From: Prevotella sp.
GTDB taxonomy: Bacteria > Bacteroidota > Bacteroidia > Bacteroidales > Bacteroidaceae
Direction of reading: 5' to 3'
NCBI GenBank assembly: GCA_016283605.1
Contig: JAEENF010000130.1
Span: forward strand, 1-6,142
Length of the DNA stretch: 6,142 nt
Below are positions 1 to 5,096 of this stretch, one piece after another. The notes under the pieces are model-generated. The model saw nothing but the letters and a program-made list of their open reading frames with translations, did no database searches and was not told the origin of the DNA. The translations under genes were made by a program, and so were the position numbers. Within the stretch, counting starts at the first letter, position 1; each line of letters starts with the position of its first letter.

Positions 1-44
1 TTTTTGCAACACTAAGATAAGTGAATTCTTCGACATGGCAAAAT

Positions 45-69
45 CCTGGGCAACTTTTTGTTGCTCAGG
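45..69. repeat. Inverted repeat (10-bp stem, T5 loop) overlapping the -33 region
   Basis: CCTGGGCAAC (45-54) and GTTGCTCAGG (60-69) pair over 10 bp with a single G·U wobble around a five-T loop. On the + strand no T-tract follows, so it is a poor intrinsic terminator in that direction. On the - strand the stem is followed by ATTTTG, which could make it a weak terminator for a convergent transcript. It covers the TTG candidates for the -33 element of the downstream promoter, so it could also be a regulator-binding dyad. The stem is seen directly; its role is inferred. Confidence 0.5.
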
Positions 70-89
70 TACTTAAAAAGTTATATTTG
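58..89 (+). promoter_or_regulatory. Bacteroidetes-type promoter of the Omp28 operon
   Basis: TATATTTG at 82-89 matches the Bacteroidetes -7 consensus TAnnTTTG exactly. TTG at 58-60 lies 21 nt upstream of it and TTG at 61-63 lies 18 nt upstream; either could be the -33 element. Transcription would start near 95-97, giving a leader of about 38 nt before the ATG at 134. No convincing Shine-Dalgarno sequence is seen, as is usual in this phylum. Confidence 0.65.
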
Positions 90-133
90 TAATAGTGTTG
101 CGGAATTAAGGATAACTATAATTTCTGACGCCG

Positions 134-940
134 ATGAAGATCAAGACCTATATCCTCCTGTTGCTGATGGCGCTGATGACTGTGGCTTGTAGCCACATTG
201 ATGAGAGTGAGCGGCTTATCTACGTCAAGCCAGAGCCGGCAAAGCGCGTGGTGCTTCTGGAAGACTTCACAGGTCAGCGGTGCGTGAACTGTCCCAAGGG
301 TACGGAAGTCATCGAACAGCTACAGCAGACCTATGGCGACTCGGTCTTTGTCGCTGTGGGTATTCATGGCGGACCGTTGGGCTTTGCAGGTAATGCCAGT
401 GTCGTGGGACTCGCCACACCGATGGGTGACGAATACTATAACCATTGGCATCTGGAGTATCAGCCCGTAGGTCTGGTGAACCGTCATGGGGCTGTGAACT
501 ATACGGACTGGGCCAAGGCCGTGAAGGAAGAACTGGCAAAGCCGGCACCGTTGAAAATGGAGGTGAAAGCGACGTTGGGAAATGGAAATATCCAGATTGA
601 ATTATATGAATATGGTACTGACGGGGTAACAACGGGAAAGTTGCAGGTGTGGATTGTAGAGGACCAGATTACTGCGATGCAGCTGATGCCCGATGGTAAG
701 GCCAATGCCAACTACCTGCACAATCATGTATTGAGGGCTGCCGTCAATGGGTTGTGGGGTGATGCCTTCACCATCGATGAAGGTGAGTGGAAGACGCAGG
801 TGATGTCGCTGGTTGTCGAAGATGCTTGGAACCCAGAGAACCTGAGTGTCGTCGCCTTTGTCTATAATGACCAGGGTGTGCAGCAGGCGGTAAAGGGGAA
901 AGTGAATAGTGAAAAGGGAAAAGTGAATAGTGAAAAGTGA
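134..940 (+). CDS. Omp28-like outer-membrane lipoprotein with CxxC thioredoxin-like motif
   Basis: This is probably a lipid-anchored envelope protein of the Omp28 family. Residues 1-18 form a lipoprotein signal peptide (KIK, then a hydrophobic stretch) ending in TVAC. Cys19 is the likely lipidated residue, although Thr at -3 is not the usual lipobox residue. After a short linker, LLEDFTGQRCVNCP (about 41-54) resembles the thioredoxin fold's strand and active-site loop, with Cys50 and Cys53 as CxxC. A later block, HNHVLR (196-201) followed by a WGD, recurs in the gene at 1604. The protein has no T9SS sorting tail, which fits lipid anchoring. The last 14 residues are a twice-repeated GKVNSEK encoded by the heptamer array at 895-950; the ancestral end was probably near QQAV (about residue 252). 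It is the first gene of the likely operon. Biochemical function is unknown: the CxxC suggests a redox or structural disulfide role but does not prove one. Confidence 0.85.
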   Translation: MKIKTYILLLLMALMTVACSHIDESERLIYVKPEPAKRVVLLEDFTGQRCVNCPKGTEVIEQLQQTYGDSVFVAVGIHGGPLGFAGNASVVGLATPMGDEYYNHWHLEYQPVGLVNRHGAVNYTDWAKAVKEELAKPAPLKMEVKATLGNGNIQIELYEYGTDGVTTGKLQVWIVEDQITAMQLMPDGKANANYLHNHVLRAAVNGLWGDAFTIDEGEWKTQVMSLVVEDAWNPENLSVVAFVYNDQGVQQAVKGKVNSEKGKVNSEK

Positions 941-950
941 ATAGTGAAAA
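895..950 (+). repeat. Heptamer tandem repeat array (8 units), partly coding
   Basis: The array consists of consecutive 7-nt units: GGGGAAA, GTGAATA, GTGAAAA, GGGAAAA, GTGAATA, GTGAAAA, GTGAATA and GTGAAAA. The first six units and the start of the seventh lie in the reading frame of the upstream lipoprotein. Three heptamers make 21 nt, so the peptide repeats as GKVNSEK until two adjacent GTGAATA/GTGAAAA pairs shift the phase and give TGA at 938-940. The next gene's ATG follows 8 nt after the array. The same repeat, in the same orientation, recurs at 4982-5023. Confidence 0.9.
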
Positions 951-957
951 AGTGCTT

Positions 958-1578
958 ATGAAGAAATGTCTACTTTTGATGATGGCTTTGCTCTCCTTCG
1001 GGGGATTAACGGTCAAGGCCCAGTCGTTTGAATTCCAGTATCAGGGTCAGAGTCTGAAGGACGGTGACATGGTCACTATCGCTGCAGAGGAGAATGTTTT
1101 CGGAGAACTTGGCTGCGAGACCAACCCCAGTGCCAATCCCGATAATGGTCTGGTGCTGAAGTTGCTATCAGGTTCTAATGCAAACGTGAAGGCGGAGTTA
1201 CGGATCACGCACAACACCCTTACTCTGCAAATGTTGCAATGGTGTATGGGTGGCGAATGTTGGCCTGTCGATGACACAAAGGTGTTCACCAAACAGTTTA
1301 CGGTCACTGAGAATGTGCAGGTGCAATTTGATGCGTCGAATATCCAAAGCAAGGGTTATCTTCTGGCTACGCTGAAAGCTACTGTGGGATTGGAGACGCA
1401 TCAGGTCATCATCCAGTTTACCAATGGTGAGTCTGCCAGTATCCAGGAGATGACTATCAACAATCCGCAGGCCACAGCCGTTTACGACTTGAAAGGCTGT
1501 CGGATAGAAGGCTCCATTCCTTCAGGCATTTATATTGTAACAGATGGTATACAGAAAAGAAAGGTATTTATTAAATAA
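958..1578 (+). CDS. Small secreted protein of unknown function with T9SS-type C-terminal tail
   Basis: This 206-residue protein has a signal peptide (residues 1-21, MKKCLLLMMALL..., cleavage likely after VKA before Gln22). The mature part is beta-rich and has Cys53 and a CMGGEC motif (Cys96, Cys101) followed by WP. I recall this CxxxxC-aromatic-Pro pattern from other Bacteroidetes T9SS cargo proteins, but I cannot name the family. The last 33 residues (174-206), VYDLKGCRI...GIYIV...KRKVFIK, look like a type A T9SS sorting domain, implying export across the outer membrane and surface attachment or release. The ATG at 958 is preferred over the in-frame GTG at 937, because the GTG lies inside the heptamer array and would put MNSEKVL before the signal peptide. 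The gene starts 17 nt after the upstream stop and ends 25 nt before the next ATG, so co-transcription is likely. Confidence 0.8.
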   Translation: MKKCLLLMMALLSFGGLTVKAQSFEFQYQGQSLKDGDMVTIAAEENVFGELGCETNPSANPDNGLVLKLLSGSNANVKAELRITHNTLTLQMLQWCMGGECWPVDDTKVFTKQFTVTENVQVQFDASNIQSKGYLLATLKATVGLETHQVIIQFTNGESASIQEMTINNPQATAVYDLKGCRIEGSIPSGIYIVTDGIQKRKVFIK

Positions 1579-1603
1579 CATTATTAACTAAAACTTATTG
1601 AGT

Positions 1604-3340
1604 ATGAAAAAATTGTTACTCCTTGTGACAGTCCTTTTGACGACTGTCGTTGCACAGGCCCAAGTATGGTGGGGTTACTTTAATGAAAGTGATTTTGAGG
1701 TTTTGGACACTTCCATTGGTCTTGGAACGCCTGTACCCTTTATGACCGGTATATACATTCCTGGCAACCATGAGCAGGTTGGCAGTGCTACAGTGAAGGC
1801 TGTACGTGTATATATTGTTAACGGTGTCTCGTCCACTATCAGTGATATGAAGGTCTGGATTTCAAAGACTTTGCCCACAACACTTTCTGATGCAGATTAT
1901 GTCCAGTCCATCACAGAGTCCCTGAAGGATGGTGCAAATGAATTTACGCTGACCACACCATTTGCGGTGAATAATCAAGCCTTTTATATTGGTTATTATT
2001 TTAATAGTTCTAATTCATTTCCTGTCAGGTGTGGTGGTGAAGATGCCTCCAATGCGTTTCTTATCTCATCTCCGGGAAACATGGAGTGGTCAGACTTATA
2101 TGGTAATGGCTTTGGAAAACTGGCCTTCCAGATTCTCGTAGATGGTGCAACCTTCAACAATGACTGTGCCTCCATCACCGACTTTGCTCCAATGGTTGCC
2201 GGCCCGGGTCAGGACGTTGAGGTTCCTGTCAAGATTTCCAATGGTGGAGGAAATGACATCACCAATATCTCTTATACGGTTAGTGTCAATGGTAAGACCT
2301 CTGAAGAAAAGACGATAAATACGCCATCGATTTCTCTGAATGGTACCCGTCAGGTGAACCTCATCGTTACTACGTTACCTGAGGAAGGCGAGTTCACTTA
2401 TACCATTACGATTACCAAGGTCAATGGCAATCCCAATACGTCCAAGAATCCTTCAGCTTCTGGAACTATCGCGACCATTGCCAATCTTAAGACCTTCCCA
2501 CGTAATGTGCTGATCGAGGAGTTCACCACAGAGTATTGTGGCTATTGTCCTGATGCTGCTGCCGGCCTGCATTCATTCATGACATCTAATCCCGATCTGG
2601 CCAGCCGTGTGGCTGTCGTTTGTCACCATGCTGGTTACTATACAGACTGGCTGACCGTCGATGCCTCTGAGAGATATACATGGTTCTATGGTGGAGGCGG
2701 CACGTACGCTCCTGCCTTTATGTACGACCGTTTTGCGTGGGATGGTAAGACCCCAGTGGTAAGTCGTGGTGGCTATAAGGAGAGCGTGGAGACCAGAATC
2801 GCCGAGGCCTCTTATGCCAATGTCAACCTCACGGCTAACTTCAATGAAGACAAGAGTGCCATCAATGTGACAGCAGACTGTGAGCGCGGTTGGAACTTCA
2901 GCAGTACACCTGCAAGAATCACACTCTTCCTGACAGAAGATAATATCAAAGCCCATTCTCAGTCAGGTGGTGGCTCATCATTCGTCCATCAGCATGTGCT
3001 CCGTAGTGTCAATGACACTTGGGGTGAAGTACTTAACTGGTCTGGCAACAATGCTTCCTGCAACTTTACATTCAATTTGGATTCTTCATGGAAGAAGGAA
3101 GACCTGAAGGTCGTAGCTATTATCTCAGGCTATGACAGCAGTGACGTGACCAATTGCGTCGTGGAGAATGCTGCCGTTGCTGTTCCAGGAACAGATACAG
3201 GCATTAATGGTTATTCTGTGGATAATGTCCGCGAGACAGGAAGATATAGTCTTGATGGTCGTCAGATGACTGCACCGCAGCGTGGTCTGAACATTGTCCG
3301 TATGAGTGATGGTTCCATCAAGAAAGTCATTGTGAAGTAA
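1604..3340 (+). CDS. Secreted multidomain protein with Omp28-like CxxC domain and T9SS sorting tail
   Basis: This is a 578-residue predicted surface or secreted protein. Residues 1-19 are a signal peptide (cleavage likely at AQA/Q). Residues about 20-185 form a beta-rich N-terminal domain of unknown family. Residues about 188-285 (ITDFAPMVAGPGQDVEVPVKI...) resemble a CARDB/Ig-like repeat. Residues about 300-530 form the Omp28-like module, with VLIEEFTTEYCGYCP carrying Cys312 and Cys315, and HQHVLR (462-467) followed by TWGE matching the lipoprotein at 134. The last 32 residues, RYSLDGRQM...GLNIV...KKVIVK, are a typical T9SS C-terminal signal. I chose the ATG at 1604 over the in-frame TTG at 1598 because it places MKK directly before the hydrophobic core. 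This is the last gene before the terminator at 3363. Partner and substrate are unknown; the CxxC could be catalytic or structural. Confidence 0.85.
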   Translation: MKKLLLLVTVLLTTVVAQAQVWWGYFNESDFEVLDTSIGLGTPVPFMTGIYIPGNHEQVGSATVKAVRVYIVNGVSSTISDMKVWISKTLPTTLSDADYVQSITESLKDGANEFTLTTPFAVNNQAFYIGYYFNSSNSFPVRCGGEDASNAFLISSPGNMEWSDLYGNGFGKLAFQILVDGATFNNDCASITDFAPMVAGPGQDVEVPVKISNGGGNDITNISYTVSVNGKTSEEKTINTPSISLNGTRQVNLIVTTLPEEGEFTYTITITKVNGNPNTSKNPSASGTIATIANLKTFPRNVLIEEFTTEYCGYCPDAAAGLHSFMTSNPDLASRVAVVCHHAGYYTDWLTVDASERYTWFYGGGGTYAPAFMYDRFAWDGKTPVVSRGGYKESVETRIAEASYANVNLTANFNEDKSAINVTADCERGWNFSSTPARITLFLTEDNIKAHSQSGGGSSFVHQHVLRSVNDTWGEVLNWSGNNASCNFTFNLDSSWKKEDLKVVAIISGYDSSDVTNCVVENAAVAVPGTDTGINGYSVDNVRETGRYSLDGRQMTAPQRGLNIVRMSDGSIKKVIVK

Positions 3341-3362
3341 TACTATTATGCAATATGTTAGG

Positions 3363-3396
3363 GCCCCCAAAAGTTGGAGAGACTTTTGGGGGCTTT
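3363..3396 (+). terminator. Intrinsic terminator of the Omp28 operon
   Basis: GCCCCCAAAAGT (3363-3374) and ACTTTTGGGGGC (3382-3393) form a perfect 12-bp stem with a 7-nt loop, 22 nt after the stop codon of the 578-residue protein. Only three Ts follow before GC, so the U-tract is short, but the stem is very stable and its position is right for the end of the operon. Confidence 0.85.
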
Positions 3397-3509
3397 GCAA
3401 ACTGATGATGACAACTGGTAAAAAATCTTAATAAGTGTAAAATATACGTTTATGTCGAGAAAAAGATTATTAGTTGGCGAAAATATTTCATAGGAAAGGA
3501 AAAAAATCT

Positions 3510-3517
3510 TACCTTTG
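3510..3517 (+). promoter_or_regulatory. -7 promoter element of the kinase-hemolysin III unit
   Basis: TACCTTTG matches TAnnTTTG exactly and is followed by CAAC, as in many Bacteroidetes promoters. The predicted start near 3523-3525 leaves a leader of about 27 nt before the ATG at 3551. No TTG lies at the usual 19-21 nt spacing upstream (only ATTTCA near 3485-3490), so the -33 element is weak or absent and the promoter may need an activator. The rest of the 3397-3509 gap is AT-rich and shows no other feature. Confidence 0.55.
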
Positions 3518-3550
3518 CAACACCATCAACTATAGTCACTAGAATATCGG

Positions 3551-4330
3551 ATGATAAAACTTATCGATCAACGCAGTCTAAATCTCACTCTCAGAGAGAT
3601 GTCGGGAGTTAGTTTTCCCAAGTGGGAAAAAGATTTGGAAGAGATTTTTTTGGACAATTTGAGCCATGAGATCCGTACGCCTCTGAATGCCATCATTGGT
3701 TTTAACGACTTATTGAACGGTGTGGCAGGTCAGCATATGTCCGAAGACGAGAAAATCGTGATGAAGAATCATATCCATAAGAATGCCGACCGTCTGTTGT
3801 CGGTGATGGATGACATTCTTGACTTGTCGAGGATGGAGAAGGGCGAGATGAGATTGCACAAGACGATAGTGAGTCTGATGGAAATCTGCTATAAGGCGCG
3901 CGAAGGCGTGAAATATGAGGTTCGCGAGGGTGTGAAACTCATGCATGAATATCCGATGGCGCTGAAGGACACTCGTCTGTATACTGACGGCAAGCGTCTG
4001 GAACAGATCCTGCACCATTTCCTGCAGAACGCCTGCGAACATACGTTCAAGGGGGCGATACTCCTGAAAGTGAAGTCCTTCCTGGACTACGAGAGCCATC
4101 GCAAGATGTTGGAGTTGCGCGTGAGCGATACAGGTGAGGGTATCCCCTACGACCAGCGCGAACTGCTTTTCCTGCCTTTCAGGAAGTTGGACGGTAAGTC
4201 GGAGGGACTGGGCATGGGACTGGCTCTCTGTAAACAACTTGCGAAGATGTTGGGTGGCAGGGTCTATCTGGATGAGACGTATGTGGGTGGCTCCAGTTTT
4301 GTGCTGGAGATACCTTTTGATGAGGCTTGA
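3551..4330 (+). CDS. Short soluble sensor histidine kinase, no evident sensor domain
   Basis: This 259-residue protein is a two-component histidine kinase core. The H-box, FLDNLSHEIRTPLNAIIGF, places the phosphorylated histidine at His39. A second dimerisation helix with LLSVMDDILDLSRMEKGEM follows. The ATP-binding domain has an N-box (FLQNACEHT, Asn160), a G1 box (DTGEGIP, Asp193), an F-box-like LFLPFRKLD and a G2 box (GLGMGLALCKQL, from Gly219), ending in GGSSFVLEIPF. All catalytic motifs appear intact. What is unusual is the N-terminus: only about 35 residues precede the H-box, with no membrane segment and no recognisable PAS or GAF domain, so the input must come from a partner protein, the short N-terminal helix or the ATPase core itself. 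No receiver domain or response regulator gene is present in the window. The stop codon is 1 nt before the next gene, suggesting translational coupling. Confidence 0.9.
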   Translation: MIKLIDQRSLNLTLREMSGVSFPKWEKDLEEIFLDNLSHEIRTPLNAIIGFNDLLNGVAGQHMSEDEKIVMKNHIHKNADRLLSVMDDILDLSRMEKGEMRLHKTIVSLMEICYKAREGVKYEVREGVKLMHEYPMALKDTRLYTDGKRLEQILHHFLQNACEHTFKGAILLKVKSFLDYESHRKMLELRVSDTGEGIPYDQRELLFLPFRKLDGKSEGLGMGLALCKQLAKMLGGRVYLDETYVGGSSFVLEIPFDEA

Positions 4331-4331
4331 G

Positions 4332-4979
4332 ATGATACGATATACGAAGAAAGAGGAAATCTGGAACGCGGCGTCGCACGGTGGTGGAATCCTGCTGGGC
4401 GTGGTGTTTGGTATCATCTTTCTGGTGTGGTGCTTCCAGGCTGACAACAACTGGGCGAGGGTAGGGGTGATCCTCTATCTCTTCGGCATGTTGGGTTCAT
4501 ATATCGCCTCTACGCTGTACCACTCGATCAGGCACCATTCGAAGTGGAAGGAGCGTCTGAGGAAGTGGGACCATGCGGCGATCTACTGGCATATCGCGGG
4601 CTCGTATTCGCCGTTGACGCTGACGGCGCTGAGGGATCAGGGCTACTGGGGCTGGAGTCTGTTTTCGTTTGTCTGGGCCTGTGCCATCGCGGGAACCATC
4701 GTGAGTTTTATCCGACTGAAAGAGCACTCGAATCTGGAGACCTTCTGTTTTGTGGGTATGGGATTGAGTATCCTCGTGGCGTTTAAACCGCTGATGGACA
4801 GTGTCTCTGAGGCTGCCATCATCTGGTTGATTGCCGAGGGGGTGTGTTATATCACGGGCGCACTGTTCTATACTTTTCATAGGAAGAAATATATGCATTC
4901 TATCTTCCATTTCTTCGTGCTGGCAGGTTCCGTCTGTCATATCATCGCTGTCTGGGATGTGCTCATGCAGCAGCTATGA
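4332..4979 (+). CDS. trhA: Hemolysin III / PAQR-family seven-helix membrane protein
   Basis: This 215-residue integral membrane protein belongs to the hemolysin III (HlyIII/YqfA/TrhA) branch of the PAQR superfamily. The family signatures are all visible: the N-terminal EEIWNAASHGGG (8-19); SxxxH at Ser60/His64; WDHAAIYWHIAGSYSP (79-94), containing Asp80; and HSIFHFFVLAGSVCH (189-203), with His189 and His193. Ser60, His64, Asp80, His189 and His193 match the residues that hold the metal in PAQR proteins. Hydrophobic segments at about 15-36, 42-64, 81-100, 106-127, 136-156, 160-182 and 189-211 give the expected seven helices. In E. coli the family is linked to membrane-lipid homeostasis; the haemolysin name is historical. 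The ATG at 4332 gives the family-typical N-terminus. ATG 4320 would add only MRLE and overlap the kinase. It is likely co-transcribed with the upstream histidine kinase. Confidence 0.92.
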   Translation: MIRYTKKEEIWNAASHGGGILLGVVFGIIFLVWCFQADNNWARVGVILYLFGMLGSYIASTLYHSIRHHSKWKERLRKWDHAAIYWHIAGSYSPLTLTALRDQGYWGWSLFSFVWACAIAGTIVSFIRLKEHSNLETFCFVGMGLSILVAFKPLMDSVSEAAIIWLIAEGVCYITGALFYTFHRKKYMHSIFHFFVLAGSVCHIIAVWDVLMQQL

Positions 4980-4981
4980 TA

Positions 4982-5023
4982 GTGAATAGTGAAAAGTGAA
5001 TAGTGAATAGTAAAAAGTGAATA
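4982..5023 (+). repeat. Heptamer tandem repeat array (6 units), intergenic
   Basis: Six consecutive units are seen: GTGAATA, GTGAAAA, GTGAATA, GTGAATA, GTAAAAA and GTGAATA. The array starts 2 nt after the stop codon of the hemolysin III gene and ends 13 nt before the -33 element of the next promoter. Orientation and consensus (GTGAAWA) are the same as in the array at 895-950. TGA occurs in all three frames (4983, 4990, 4997). No intrinsic terminator is visible between the two genes, so the array occupies the place where one would be expected. Confidence 0.9.
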
Positions 5024-5036
5024 AAGGATAATTTAT

Positions 5037-5067
5037 TTGGTGGTTTGGGGGAAAAGCAGTAATTTTG
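5037..5067 (+). promoter_or_regulatory. Strong Bacteroidetes-type promoter of the CoA-transferase gene
   Basis: TTG at 5037-5039, 20 nt of spacer, then TAATTTTG at 5060-5067 fit the -33/-7 consensus (TTG, 19-21 nt, TAnnTTTG) well. Transcription would start near 5073-5075, leaving a short AT-rich leader of about 23 nt before the ATG at 5097. Confidence 0.75.
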
Positions 5068-5087
5068 CATGCAAAATTTGCAAATTT
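5061..5087. repeat. Two overlapping perfect palindromes at the promoter and start site
   Basis: AATTTTGCATGCAAAATT (5061-5078) is a perfect 18-bp palindrome that overlaps most of the -7 element. AAATTTGCAAATTT (5074-5087) is a perfect 14-bp palindrome that overlaps it by 5 bp. The shared half-site is close to TTTGCA/TGCAAA. The position across the -7 element and start site suits a repressor operator, but AT-rich DNA gives palindromes by chance more easily, so the role is inferred. Confidence 0.5.
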
Positions 5088-5096
5088 AACAAAATT

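Noticed and set aside
1..10. Possible second -7 element (TTTTTGCAAC) at the left edge.
   Set aside because: The TA part of TAnnTTTG would lie at or beyond the window edge, and no gene start follows at the expected distance, so it cannot be supported.
895..950. CRISPR-like array.
   Set aside because: The units are 7 nt and directly adjacent with no spacers, so this is a short tandem repeat.
937..957. GTG start at 937 extending the small secreted protein by seven residues (MNSEKVL).
   Set aside because: The GTG is a unit of the heptamer array. The extension would precede an ideal MKK signal peptide start at 958 and simply reads repeat sequence.
768..1016. Minus-strand peptide with FHYSLF repeats.
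   Set aside because: It is the reverse reading of the heptamer array joined to gene ends. The regular repeats come from the DNA period, not from protein selection.
4134..4331. In-frame upstream extension of the hemolysin III gene to an ATG at 4134.
   Set aside because: It overlaps the conserved G1, F and G2 boxes of the kinase in another frame, and the extra residues are Trp/Arg/Ser-rich shadow sequence. The family N-terminus begins at 4332.
3710..4450. 246-codon open frame on the minus strand opposite the histidine kinase.
   Set aside because: It is antisense to an intact, motif-complete kinase, has shadow-like His/Gln/Leu-rich composition and has no recognisable domain or promoter.
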